Assembly: GCF_030813495.1 (NCBI RefSeq)
Contig: NZ_JAUSUI010000001.1
Coordinates: 620,001-684,000, forward strand
DNA: 64,000 bases
Reading direction: 5' to 3'
Source of the DNA: Ancylobacter polymorphus
GTDB lineage: Bacteria; Pseudomonadota; Alphaproteobacteria; Rhizobiales; Xanthobacteraceae
Under the pieces are notes generated by a model that worked only from the letters and a program-made list of their open reading frames with translations, was not told the DNA's origin and searched no databases. Of the stretch, positions 1-8,264 are shown one piece after another (position 1 is the stretch's first letter; every line of letters starts with the position of its first letter). A program made the position numbers and the translations under genes.

Positions 1-749
1 TGCGCGAGCCGCGTCATCATCGGCTCGTCGGTCATGTCGAGGCGCAGCGGCGTGACGGAAATGCAGCCCTCGTCGAGCGCGTGCAGGTCCGAGCCGTTGA
101 CCGTCTCGAAGATACGCTTCTCGAAGGCGATCCAGAAATAGGGGTTTCCCCGACCGTCATTGCGCGCGTCGATGCGCAGCAGATCCTGGTCGCGCCGCCC
201 CTGCGCGGTGACGGCGATGCCGCGCACCTCGTCCACCGGGCGGTTGGGGAAGTTCACATTGACCACGATGCCGCCGGGGATTCCCTCCTCCAGCAGCGTG
301 CGCACCACCTGCGGGCCCCAATGCTCGGCGACATCATAGGGCGGCGCCTTGCGGGTCTCGAAGCCATAGGCCTGCGACAGGGCGATGGAGGGGATGCCGA
401 GCACCGTGCCTTCCATCGCGCCGGCCACCGTGCCGGAATAGCCGACATCCTCGGCGACGTTCTGGCCGCGATTGACGCCGGAGAGCACGAGATCGGGCTT
501 GTGGTCGGCAAGGAGGTGCCGCACCGCCATGATGACGCAGTCGGTGGGCGTGCCCTTCACCGCGAAGCGCTTCTCCTCCACCTGCCGCAGCCGCAGCGGA
601 TCGGAGAGGGAGAGCGAATGCGACACGCCGGACTGGTCGGTCTCCGGCGCCACCACCCACACATCGTCGGACAGCGCCCGGGCGATGCGGGCGCAGGCGT
701 CCAGCCCCGGCGCGTGGATGCCGTCGTCGTTCGTCACCAGGATGCGCAT
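1..749 (-). CDS. surE: 5'-nucleotidase SurE (3' end outside the window)
   Basis: SurE is a metal-dependent phosphatase acting on nucleoside 5'-monophosphates in the cytoplasm. Translation from the ATG at 749 opens MRILVTNDDG, the family's metal-binding N-terminus (tandem Asp). It continues through a SLSDPLRL segment and SGVNRGQNVAEDVGYSGTVA, the Ser/Asn active-site region and the loop that closes over it. About 249 codons are visible, close to the usual 250-260, so only the last few residues are missing at the window edge. It is the last gene of the minus-strand run tatABC-serS-surE, which is a common alphaproteobacterial order. The gap to serS holds a REP-like palindrome rather than a gene. 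Confidence 0.93.
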   Translation of the reverse strand, partial: MRILVTNDDGIHAPGLDACARIARALSDDVWVVAPETDQSGVSHSLSLSDPLRLRQVEEKRFAVKGTPTDCVIMAVRHLLADHKPDLVLSGVNRGQNVAEDVGYSGTVAGAMEGTVLGIPSIALSQAYGFETRKAPPYDVAEHWGPQVVRTLLEEGIPGGIVVNVNFPNRPVDEVRGIAVTAQGRRDQDLLRIDARNDGRGNPYFWIAFEKRIFETVNGSDLHALDEGCISVTPLRLDMTDEPMMTRLA

Positions 750-772
750 CTGTCCTCGCTCTTAAGTTCGAT

Positions 773-863
773 GTCATCCCGGCCGAAGCGAAGCGCAGAG
801 CCGGGATCGCTCTGCATTTTGCACGCGATCCCGGATATCGCCCGACGGCGATTCCGGGATGAC
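773..863. repeat. REP-like intergenic palindromic repeat
   Basis: A 91-bp unit fills the surE–serS gap. It starts GTCATCCCGG and ends CCGGGATGAC, an exact terminal inverted repeat. Inside, GAGCCGGGATCG and GCGATCCCGGAT form a second pair. Relatives lie at about 2290-2400 and 15425-15518. Such elements are common between genes in Xanthobacteraceae and Bradyrhizobiaceae. It may stabilise or terminate the serS transcript. Confidence 0.7.
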
Positions 864-877
864 GGCCCGGCAGCGGC

Positions 878-2173
878 TCAGTTCTTCTCGATCCGCGTCA
901 GCCCGCCCATATAGGGCACCAGCACGTCGGGCACCGTGACGGAACCGTCCTCGTTCTGGTAATTTTCCAGGATCGCCACCATCGCCCGGCCGACCGCGAC
1001 GCCCGAACCGTTGAGCGTGTGCAGGTAGCGCGGCGCCTTGGCGCCCGCCGGGCGGTAGCGCGCATTCATCCGCCGCGCCTGGAAATCGGTGCAGGTGGAG
1101 CAGGAGGAAATCTCGCGGAAGGCGTTCTGACCCGGCAGCCAGACCTCGATGTCATAGGTCTTGGCCGAGGCGAAGCCCATATCGCCGGTGCACAGCGTCA
1201 CCACGCGAAAATGCAGGCCGAGCTTCTTGAGCACCGCCTGCGCGCAGGCGAGCATGCGCTCATGCTCGTCCGCCGACTGTTCCGGCGTGGTGATGGAGAC
1301 CAACTCCACCTTGTTGAACTGGTGCTGGCGGATCATGCCGCGCGTATCCCGCCCCGCCGACCCCGCCTCGGCGCGGAAGCAGGGGGTAAGCGCGGTGAAG
1401 CGCAGCGGCAGCTCTTCCTCGGAGAGGATGGACTGCGCGACGAGATTGGTCAGCGGAACTTCGGCGGTGGGGATGAGCCAGAACTCCTCACCGGCGCGGA
1501 ACTGATCCTCACGGAACTTCGGCAGCTGCGCCGTGCCGAACATCGCCTCGTCCTTGACCAGCACCGGCGGCGCGACTTCCATATAGCCGTGTTCTTCGGT
1601 GTGGGTGTCGATGAAGAACTGGCCGATGGCGCGCTCCAGGCGCGCCAGCTTGTTCTTCAGCACCACGAAGCGGGCGCCGGAGAGTTTCGCCGCCGCCTCG
1701 AAATCCATCTGGCCGAGGCCTTCGCCGATCTCGAAATGCTGCTTCGGCACGAAGGGAAAGCCGATCTTCTGGCCGACAAGGGCGATCTCGACATTGTCGT
1801 GCTCGTCCTTGCCCTCGGGCACCACATCGAGCGGCACGTTGGGAATGGCGGCGAGCCGGTTGTGCAGTTCGGCCTCGGCCGCCTTCACCTGCTCTTCCAG
1901 CGCGGGAATATCGGTCTTCAGCGCCCCGACCTCGGCCATCAGCGCCTCGGCGCGGTCGTTCTCGCCCGCCTTCTTGGCGGCGCCGATCTCCTTGGAGGCG
2001 GCGTTGCGGCGGGCCTGCAGCTCTTCCAGCCGGACGATGCCGGAACGGCGGGTCTCGTCGAGGGCGATCAGCCCCTCGACCAGTGCCTGCGCTTCCGAGG
2101 CATCGGTGCCGCGCCGCACCAGCGCGTTGATGAGCCCGTTCGGCTCTTCGCGGATCCACTTGATGTCGTGCAT
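878..2173 (-). CDS. serS: Seryl-tRNA synthetase
   Basis: SerS charges tRNA-Ser (and tRNA-Sec where present) with serine. The 431-residue product has the standard length. Residues about 1-110 form the N-terminal antiparallel coiled-coil arm that grips the long variable arm of tRNA-Ser. The class II core follows, with motif 2 ([20 protein letters not shown]) and motif 3 ([16 protein letters not shown]). The start [14 protein letters not shown] matches the family N-terminus. It lies 229 bp downstream of tatC on the same strand, with a REP-like repeat in the gap, and precedes surE. Confidence 0.97.
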   Translation of the reverse strand: MHDIKWIREEPNGLINALVRRGTDASEAQALVEGLIALDETRRSGIVRLEELQARRNAASKEIGAAKKAGENDRAEALMAEVGALKTDIPALEEQVKAAEAELHNRLAAIPNVPLDVVPEGKDEHDNVEIALVGQKIGFPFVPKQHFEIGEGLGQMDFEAAAKLSGARFVVLKNKLARLERAIGQFFIDTHTEEHGYMEVAPPVLVKDEAMFGTAQLPKFREDQFRAGEEFWLIPTAEVPLTNLVAQSILSEEELPLRFTALTPCFRAEAGSAGRDTRGMIRQHQFNKVELVSITTPEQSADEHERMLACAQAVLKKLGLHFRVVTLCTGDMGFASAKTYDIEVWLPGQNAFREISSCSTCTDFQARRMNARYRPAGAKAPRYLHTLNGSGVAVGRAMVAILENYQNEDGSVTVPDVLVPYMGGLTRIEKN

Positions 2174-2284
2174 GGCAGTCTCGCCTTCAAACGCCGCTCC
2201 CGGCCTCGCGCCGGAACGGGAGGGACGTAGCCAATCGGGAAGGCGGGGACAAGTGCGGCGTGGCGAAAGCGCGTAGGCGCATGC

Positions 2285-2402
2285 GTGCTTCGAGGCTCGC
2301 TGCGCTCGCGCCTCAGCATGACGAGGGACGGTTCAACAAAAGCCACGCAACGTCATCCTGAGGTGCCCGGCAAAGCCCGGCCTCGCAGGATGCTGCCCAT
2401 GA
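2285..2402. repeat. REP-like intergenic repeat between tatC and serS
   Basis: The segment contains CCTCAGCATGACG (2311-2323) and CGTCATCCTGAGG (2351-2363), an inverted repeat with one mismatch. A GCCCGGCAAAGCCCGGC hairpin stretch and CGCAGGATG follow. It is the GTCATCCTGAGG class of alphaproteobacterial intergenic repeat, different in sequence from the GTCATCCCGG class at 773-863. It ends at the tatC stop and could act as a transcript 3'-end structure. Confidence 0.6.
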
Positions 2403-3194
2403 TTACGTAGCCGCGTCGGCCGCCGCCTCCGCCGCGCGCTTCTTCTTCTCGACCATGCGCACCAGCAAGACCGAGACTTCGTAGAGCAGCAGGGTCGGGA
2501 TGGCGAGGGCGAACTGGCTCACCACGTCCGGCGGGGTCAGCACCGCGGCGGCGACGAACACGCCGACAATGGCGTAGCGCCGCGCCTTCTTCAGCTGGTC
2601 GGACGTCACCACCCCGATCTGCGCCAGCAGCGTGAGGATGACGGGCAGTTGGAAGCAGATGCCGAAGGCGAAGATCAGGGTCATGATGAGCGAGAGATAT
2701 TCGCTCACCTGCGGCAGCATGGAGATTTCCGGCGTGCCCGGCCCGGCCAGCTGCTGCATGGAGAGGAAATAGGTCATCGCCAGCGGCATGGCGACGAAAT
2801 AGACGAAGGCCGCGCCAATGAGGAAGCACACCGGCGTCGCCACCAGATAGGGCCGGAAGGCGTTCTTCTCGTGGCTGTAGAGCCCCGGCGCGACGAACAT
2901 ATAGATTTGCGTCGCCACGATGGGAAAGGAGATGAACGCCGCCCCGAACATGCCGAGCTTGATCTGGGTGAACAGGAATTCCTGCGGCGCGGTGTAGATG
3001 AGCTTGACGTGCTCGGTGCCGCCGGCCGCGAATTCATAGGGCCAGAGCAGGATGTTGTAGATGAACTTGCCCAGCATGAAGCAGCCGAAGAACGCAATGA
3101 AGAACGCGATCAGCGACTTGATCAGGCGGGCGCGCAGCTCGATCAGATGTTCGATCAGCGGCGCCTTGGAGGCGTCGATGTCATCCTGGCTCAT
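2403..3194 (-). CDS. tatC: Sec-independent (Tat) translocase subunit TatC
   Basis: TatC is the polytopic inner-membrane receptor that, with TatB, binds twin-arginine signal peptides and recruits TatA for export of folded proteins. The 263-residue product shows the cytoplasmic N-terminus APLIEHLIELRARLIKSL (the conserved HLxELRxR signature). Six hydrophobic segments follow, and the tail is charged and Lys/Ala-rich. Its ATG overlaps the tatB stop (ATGA), so translation is probably coupled. The window itself contains a likely Tat substrate (the aspartoacylase-like protein at 36.9 kb), and the hydrogenase small subunit expected beyond the hyp genes would be another. Confidence 0.97.
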   Translation of the reverse strand: MSQDDIDASKAPLIEHLIELRARLIKSLIAFFIAFFGCFMLGKFIYNILLWPYEFAAGGTEHVKLIYTAPQEFLFTQIKLGMFGAAFISFPIVATQIYMFVAPGLYSHEKNAFRPYLVATPVCFLIGAAFVYFVAMPLAMTYFLSMQQLAGPGTPEISMLPQVSEYLSLIMTLIFAFGICFQLPVILTLLAQIGVVTSDQLKKARRYAIVGVFVAAAVLTPPDVVSQFALAIPTLLLYEVSVLLVRMVEKKKRAAEAAADAAT

Positions 3195-4219
3195 GTGGCC
3201 GGCCCTTCATCGCCGGAGGCCGGCTTGACCTTGACGCGCGGTTTGGAAGGCCGCTTGGCGGCGGGTGCGGCGGGTGGCTGATCGAGCGAGGAGACGGCCT
3301 CGAACAGTCCCGGCTCGGCCACCTCGACGACGGGGGCGGGCTTGCGCGGGCGGCGGGCGGCAGGTTTCGGCGCCGCTTCCGCAGGTGCCGGCTCCGCAGG
3401 GACCGCGTCCACAGGGGGTGCAACTGCCTTCGCTACCGAGGCGCGCACGCGCTTCGGCTTGGGCGCCGCGGGCACGGCGGCCGGCGCGACCTCGGTGTCC
3501 TTTGCAGGCTCGGCCGCCGTCTGCGGGCGCGGGGCCGAAGGCGTGGTCGCCGATGATGTGGGCGACACCGGCGCGGGCACCGCCGGCGATGCCACCGCAT
3601 TGGCGGCAGGAGCCGGAGCGGCAGGAGCCGGAGCGGCGGGAGCCGGAGTCGGGGCGCCCGCGGCCGGCGTCGCCGTGGGCGGGGTCGCCGCCGGCGCCGC
3701 AGCCGCAGCCGGCGCGGCGGACGCAACCGCAGCGGCGGGCGGTGCGGGAGACGGAGCGGCGGGCACGACGGCCTCAAGCCCGGCCGCTGCGTTGCGCACC
3801 TCGTCCTCCACCGTCTCGAACGGGTGGGGTTCCAGATCGCCGGGCGCCGGCAGCGCCGTCTCGGTCGTGTCGGCGGGCGGCAGGGTGCTGCCGGCTTCCA
3901 CGCTGCCGGTCGGCGCCTTCAGCTCGGTTTCGATGTCCTGCAGCGGATTGGTCGGCAGTGCCTTGGCCAGCGACTCGCGCGCATTGCCGGCGAGGCCGGA
4001 GAGATCGTTGCGCAGCCCGCTAACGCTGTCCTTGAGGTCGGAAAGCTCCGCCTCACGCAGCGCCTCGTTGAACTGCCCCTGGAACTCGCCCGCCATATGG
4101 CGCAGCTTGCGCACGCCCTGCCCCATGGTGCGGAGCACGCGCGGCAGCTCCTTCGGCCCGATCACCACGAGGGCGACCACGCCGATGACGAGAAATTCCG
4201 ACCAGCCGATATCAAGCAT
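3191..4219 (-). CDS. tatB: Sec-independent (Tat) translocase subunit TatB, with a long Ala/Pro tail
   Basis: TatB joins TatC in the signal-peptide recognition complex. Residues about 1-22 (MLDIGWSEFLVIGVVALVVI) are the membrane helix, followed by the GPKELPRVLR hinge and an amphipathic helix to about residue 70, as in all TatB proteins. The remaining 250 or so residues are low-complexity and rich in Ala, Pro, Val and Lys/Arg, making 342 residues against about 170-200 in many relatives. Long disordered tails are known in alphaproteobacterial TatB. It lies 57 bp after tatA and overlaps tatC by 4 bp. The start MLDIGWSE is the family consensus. Confidence 0.94.
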   Translation of the reverse strand: MLDIGWSEFLVIGVVALVVIGPKELPRVLRTMGQGVRKLRHMAGEFQGQFNEALREAELSDLKDSVSGLRNDLSGLAGNARESLAKALPTNPLQDIETELKAPTGSVEAGSTLPPADTTETALPAPGDLEPHPFETVEDEVRNAAAGLEAVVPAAPSPAPPAAAVASAAPAAAAAPAATPPTATPAAGAPTPAPAAPAPAAPAPAANAVASPAVPAPVSPTSSATTPSAPRPQTAAEPAKDTEVAPAAVPAAPKPKRVRASVAKAVAPPVDAVPAEPAPAEAAPKPAARRPRKPAPVVEVAEPGLFEAVSSLDQPPAAPAAKRPSKPRVKVKPASGDEGPAT

Positions 4220-4276
4220 ACATCATGCGGGGCCGCGAAACGCGACCCTCCCCGATCGAGAATCCGAGGCCGGAAA

Positions 4277-4501
4277 TCAGCCGACCTTGGTACGCTCGGC
4301 TTCCACCTTCGGCTGGTGATCGAGCGAACGCGCCGGCTCGCCGGGCTTGGCCGCCGTGTCGTCCTCGTCCGCCATGCCCTTCTTGAACGCCTTGATGCCC
4401 TTTGCGGCATCGCCCATCAGCTCGGACAGCTTGCCGCGACCGAAGAGGAGGAGCACGACCACCAGCACGATGATCCAGTGCCAGATGCTGAGAGAACCCA
4501 T
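4277..4501 (-). CDS. tatA: Sec-independent (Tat) translocase subunit TatA
   Basis: TatA oligomerises to form the protein-conducting element of the Tat pathway. The 74-residue product begins [20 protein letters not shown], the single membrane helix. [23 protein letters not shown] follows as the hinge and amphipathic helix, then a short acidic/basic tail. A longer in-frame extension upstream exists but lacks family similarity. The ATG at 4501 is preceded by a GGGAG Shine-Dalgarno sequence with good spacing, which decides the start. First gene of tatABC. Confidence 0.96.
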   Translation of the reverse strand: MGSLSIWHWIIVLVVVLLLFGRGKLSELMGDAAKGIKAFKKGMADEDDTAAKPGEPARSLDHQPKVEAERTKVG

Positions 4502-4568
4502 CACAAAACTCCCTTGCCCGAAGCGCCGCCGGCCCCTTGCAGCCGCGCATCGCAATTCAACCCGGACA

Positions 4569-5672
4569 CTAGGGCCGGCCCGTGGCGAAGACAAGAACCT
4601 CGGCCGGCTCGATGTTCACTCCGACGTCATGCCCACGTAATAGGCCGGCGGTCGGGCGGCGGCGTGCGACCAATGGCCGGTCCAGCCCCTCCACCGCCAC
4701 CTCGTAAAGGTCGAGTTCGCCGAGGAAGCGGTGATGGACGATTCGCCCCCGCACGCCGGAGCCGGGTGCCTTCAGCTCGATGCCCTGCGGGCGGATGGCC
4801 ACTGTGGCCGCCTCCCCCTCGGCCAGGCCGGGAGCGGGGAAGCTGCCGAGCGCGGTGGCCACGCGACCATCGCGAACGACACCCTCAACCTCGTTGATTT
4901 CGCAGAAGAAACGCGCCACTTCGAGATCGGCGGGATGGCGGTAGAGTTCTTCCGGCGCGCCGATTTGAACCAGCTGCCCCTTGCGCATCAGCGCGATGCG
5001 GTCTCCGAGCCGCATCGCCTCTTCCGGGTCGTGGGTGACGATGATGCAGGTGGCGCGGGCATCGCGCAGAACCTTCAGCGTCTCGCTGCGCACACTGCCC
5101 CGCAGCCGACTGTCGAGGCCGGAGAACGGTTCGTCCATAAGGAGAATGCCGGGGCGCGGCACGAGCGCGCGGGCAAGCGCCACGCGCTGCTGCTCGCCGC
5201 CCGACAAAGCATGTGGATAGTTTTCCGCATAGGCGGCAAGGCGCACCCGTTCCAGCGCCCGCATCGCCTCGTCATGCGCCCCCGCCGGCCCGAGACGGCG
5301 CAGGCCGAAGGCGACGTTTTCCACATTGGTGAGGTGGGGGAACAGCGCGTAGTCCTGGAACACCAGCCCGATGGCGCGCTTTTCCGGCGGCACGAACGCG
5401 CCGGGACCGGCCACCACCTGCCGGTCGAGCAGGATTCGCCCGTGGCTCGGCCGCTCGATGCCGGCGATCAGCCGCAGCAACGTGGTCTTGCCGCAGCCCG
5501 ATTGGCCCAGCAGGCAGAGGATTTCGCCCGGCTCCACGGTGAGGCTGACACCACGCACCGCTTCCACCTCGCCATAGCCATGGCGTACCTCCTCCAGCAC
5601 CAGCCGGCTGGCGAGCGAGACCGGCGTGCGGGAGGGCTGGGAGGGCATGGCGCTACCTGATTCTGTCAGCAT
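4569..5672 (-). CDS. Iron(III)-transport-type ABC transporter ATP-binding protein (FbpC/PotA-like), orphan
   Basis: This is a nucleotide-binding subunit of an importer of the CUT1/iron-spermidine type. It shows Walker [10 protein letters not shown], the [12 protein letters not shown] segment typical of FbpC/PotA, signature LSGGEQQR, Walker B ILLMDEP, the H-loop THD, and a C-terminal TOBE-like domain (about residues 280-365). The ATG at 5672 was chosen because the longer in-frame option runs into scpB. The substrate cannot be read from the sequence: ferric iron is the closest family reading, but sugars, polyamines and thiamine are alternatives. No permease or binding protein lies nearby; it is wedged between scpB and tatA, so it must serve partners encoded elsewhere. 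Confidence 0.85.
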   Translation of the reverse strand: MLTESGSAMPSQPSRTPVSLASRLVLEEVRHGYGEVEAVRGVSLTVEPGEILCLLGQSGCGKTTLLRLIAGIERPSHGRILLDRQVVAGPGAFVPPEKRAIGLVFQDYALFPHLTNVENVAFGLRRLGPAGAHDEAMRALERVRLAAYAENYPHALSGGEQQRVALARALVPRPGILLMDEPFSGLDSRLRGSVRSETLKVLRDARATCIIVTHDPEEAMRLGDRIALMRKGQLVQIGAPEELYRHPADLEVARFFCEINEVEGVVRDGRVATALGSFPAPGLAEGEAATVAIRPQGIELKAPGSGVRGRIVHHRFLGELDLYEVAVEGLDRPLVARRRPTAGLLRGHDVGVNIEPAEVLVFATGRP

Positions 5673-5682
5673 GGGGGCTCTT

Positions 5683-6399
5683 TCAGTCGTCCGGATCGTC
5701 GTCGCCATCCGGTTCATGCGCGAAGGACAGCTCGAATTCCGGCTCCAGCGGGTCTTCGTCGTCCTTCAGGTCGGGCGCGTCGCTGGGCAGCGGCACGGTA
5801 AGGCCGGCGGCCACGCGCGAATCGATCATCCCGGTGCCGCGCAGTTCATCGAGGCCCGGCAGGTCCTGGATGGTGTCGAGGCCATAATGGACGAGAAAGG
5901 TCTCGGTGGTGCCATAGGTCACCGGACGCCCGGGGCTGCGCCGCCGCCCGCGCAGCCGCACCCAGCCGGCCGCGAGCAGCACGTCGAGCGTGCCCTTGTT
6001 TGTGGACACGCCGCGTATTTCCTCGATCTCGGCGCGGGTGACGGGCTGGTGATAGGCGATGATCGCCAGCGTCTCCAGCGCCGCGCGCGAGAGCCGGCGC
6101 GGCTCCGGCTTGTCGCGGGCGAGCAGGAAACCGAGATCGGGCGCCGTGCGCAGCATCCATTTTCCGGCCACCCGCGCGAGATTGAAGCCACGGTCGGCAT
6201 AGTCGGCCGACAGGGTGGCGAGCAGCGCCCGCACATCGGCGCCATCGGGCAGGCGTGCGGCCATGGCAGCCTCGTCCAGCGGCTCGCCGGCGGCGAACAG
6301 CATGGCTTCGAGCAGGCGCAGATCCGGGTCGCGTCCCGGCGCGCGCGGCGCCTCTTCCCCCGGCTCCGGCAGGGGGCTGCGGGCGGCGTCGGCGCTCAT
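5683..6399 (-). CDS. scpB: Segregation and condensation protein B
   Basis: ScpB is the winged-helix partner that dimerises and bridges ScpA on the SMC condensin, which organises and separates daughter chromosomes. The 238-residue product has the two winged-helix domains, with the recognisable core RLSRAALETLAIIAYHQPVT and EIEEIRGVSTNKGTLDVLL, and an acidic C-terminus (residues 190-238, many Asp/Glu). The start MSADAARS overlaps the scpA stop by 4 bp (ATGA), so coupled translation is likely. Open sequence upstream in this frame lies wholly inside scpA and is rejected. Confidence 0.95.
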   Translation of the reverse strand: MSADAARSPLPEPGEEAPRAPGRDPDLRLLEAMLFAAGEPLDEAAMAARLPDGADVRALLATLSADYADRGFNLARVAGKWMLRTAPDLGFLLARDKPEPRRLSRAALETLAIIAYHQPVTRAEIEEIRGVSTNKGTLDVLLAAGWVRLRGRRRSPGRPVTYGTTETFLVHYGLDTIQDLPGLDELRGTGMIDSRVAAGLTVPLPSDAPDLKDDEDPLEPEFELSFAHEPDGDDDPDD

Positions 6400-7202
6400 G
6401 CGCCCTCCTCCGGAACGTCCCGCCGGCTGCGGATCCAGATCGGTGCGAAGCTCTCCTCCTGCTGCACGTCGATCAGTCCCTCGCGCACCATTTCCAGCGT
6501 CGCCGAGAAGCCGGAGGCGAGCGCGGTCGCCCGCATCTTCGGATCGGCGATCCAGTTGAGCAGGAACCCGTCGAGCCGGGACCATTCGCCATGCAGCGCC
6601 AGCCGCCCCAGCAGCCGCTCCAGCCGCTCGCGCGCCTCGGCCAGCGAGATCACGCTGCGCGGCGGAAAGCGCACCTGCGACAGCGCCATTTTCTGGCGTT
6701 GGGCGCCATAGGCGGCGAGCAGATCGTAGAGCGTCGCCTCATAGACGATGGGACCGGCGGCCTGCAGCGGCTCCGGAGCGCCGCGCGGGAACACTTCATG
6801 CCCGATGCGGTCGCGCGTGGCGAGATGCGCGGCGGCGGCGCGAATCTGCTCCAGCCGGCGCAGCCGCTCGGCGAGATCGGCGGCGAGATCGGATGCGCTC
6901 GGCCCCTCCTCCTTCGGCGGATCGGGCAGCAGCAGGCGCGATTTGAGATAGGCGAGCCACGCCGCCATGACGAGGTAGTCCGCCGCCAGTTCCAGCCGGA
7001 TGCGGCGCGCCTCCTCGACGAAGTGCAGATATTGCTCGGCGAGTTGGAGGATGGAGATGCGGTGAAGGTCCACCTTCTGCGTGCGCGCCAGCGCCAGCAG
7101 CAGGTCGAGCGGCCCTTCGAAGCCGTCGACATCCACCACCAGAGCGGGCTCGCCCGCCTGGCGCGCGCCGTCGGCATCGAAGGTGAACTGGCTTTGAACC
7201 AT
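6396..7202 (-). CDS. scpA: Segregation and condensation protein A
   Basis: ScpA is the kleisin that closes the SMC ring. The 268-residue product contains the family hallmark FEGPLDLLLALARTQKVDL, IAILQLAEQYL-like and LAADYLVMAAWLAYLKSRLL segments at its N-terminal SMC-binding domain. A short C-terminal winged-helix region ends EESFAPIWI. It is placed after nagZ (19 bp gap), as in most alphaproteobacteria, and overlaps scpB by 4 bp. Confidence 0.95.
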   Translation of the reverse strand: MVQSQFTFDADGARQAGEPALVVDVDGFEGPLDLLLALARTQKVDLHRISILQLAEQYLHFVEEARRIRLELAADYLVMAAWLAYLKSRLLLPDPPKEEGPSASDLAADLAERLRRLEQIRAAAAHLATRDRIGHEVFPRGAPEPLQAAGPIVYEATLYDLLAAYGAQRQKMALSQVRFPPRSVISLAEARERLERLLGRLALHGEWSRLDGFLLNWIADPKMRATALASGFSATLEMVREGLIDVQQEESFAPIWIRSRRDVPEEGA

Positions 7203-7221
7203 CAGGAACCGCGAACGACGT

Positions 7222-8250
7222 TCAGGACGCCGCGATCATAGCCGAAAAACGCGTCCGTGCCTCATCCAGGGCGATTTCCTCCGGCACCGCCAGACGTGCG
7301 AGCGCCGCCGCGCAGCGCCGGGCCGCCTCGCCCGCGAGGAGCGGCGTGCGGGACGCCACGTCGGCCATTTCGTTGAGCCGCCCATTGCAGTGAAGCGCGA
7401 GGTCGCAGCCGGCGGCGAAGGACGCCTCGGCGCGGTGCGCGAGCGACCCCGCCAGCGCGCCCATGGACAGATCGTCGCTCATCAGCGCGCCGTCGAAACC
7501 GATATGGCCGCGAATGATCTCGTCGATTACCGTGGGCGAGGTCGTGGCCGGACGGTCGGGATCGACGGCGGTGTAGACGACATGCGCCGTCATGCCGAGC
7601 GGCAGGTCGGCAAGGGCGCGGAACGGGGCGAAATCGGTCGCTTCCAGCTCGGCGCGGGAGGTCTCGACCACCGGCAGACTTTCATGGCTGTCGGCACGGG
7701 CCCGGCCATGGCCGGGAATGTGCTTGAGCACCGGCAGCACGCCGCCGCTCATCAGCCCTTCGGCCGCCGCACGGGCGAGATGCGCCACCTGCGGCGGGGT
7801 CGCCCCATAGGCGCGGTCGCCGATAATGCCATGACCTTCGGGCAGGCGCAGATCGGCGCAGGGTACGCAGTCGACAGTGATGCCGAGCGCCGCGAGATCG
7901 GCCGCCATCAGCCGGGCACCGAGCCGGGCGGCCTCGGCCGCGCCGTTCGTGTCACCCGCCTCGGCGCGGCGCGCGAACACGTCCGCCGGCGGATAGGCCG
8001 GCCAGTGCGGCGGGGCGAGACGCTGAACCCGCCCGCCTTCCTGGTCGATCAGCACCGGCGCGTCGGGGCGGCCAACCGTGGCACGAAAGGCGGCGACAAG
8101 CGCCGCCACCTGGGCGGGGCTCTCGACATTGCGGCGGAACAGGATCAGCCCCCACGGAGCCGCCTCCTCAAGAAAGGCGATCTCATCACGGGTGAGCGCG
8201 GTGCCGGCGCAGCCGGTGATGAAGGCGCGCGGCGCGGGCGAGGTGGTCAT
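7222..8250 (-). CDS. nagZ: Beta-N-acetylhexosaminidase NagZ
   Basis: NagZ removes N-acetylglucosamine from anhydromuropeptides in the cytoplasm during peptidoglycan recycling, producing signals used by AmpR-type regulators. This GH3 enzyme of 342 residues has the diagnostic flexible loop KHIPGHGRARADSH carrying the catalytic His, and ALMSDDLSMGAL carrying the Asp nucleophile. The start MTTSPAPRAFITGCAG was preferred over an upstream option 66 nt away because it fits the family N-terminus. It sits between the SPOR-domain gene (14 bp) and scpA. Confidence 0.95.
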   Translation of the reverse strand: MTTSPAPRAFITGCAGTALTRDEIAFLEEAAPWGLILFRRNVESPAQVAALVAAFRATVGRPDAPVLIDQEGGRVQRLAPPHWPAYPPADVFARRAEAGDTNGAAEAARLGARLMAADLAALGITVDCVPCADLRLPEGHGIIGDRAYGATPPQVAHLARAAAEGLMSGGVLPVLKHIPGHGRARADSHESLPVVETSRAELEATDFAPFRALADLPLGMTAHVVYTAVDPDRPATTSPTVIDEIIRGHIGFDGALMSDDLSMGALAGSLAHRAEASFAAGCDLALHCNGRLNEMADVASRTPLLAGEAARRCAAALARLAVPEEIALDEARTRFSAMIAAS

Positions 8251-8264
8251 GAGACTCCGGCGGC

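Noticed and set aside
4504-4594. N-terminal extension of TatA
   Set aside because: Thirty extra residues with no family similarity; the internal ATG has a good ribosome site.
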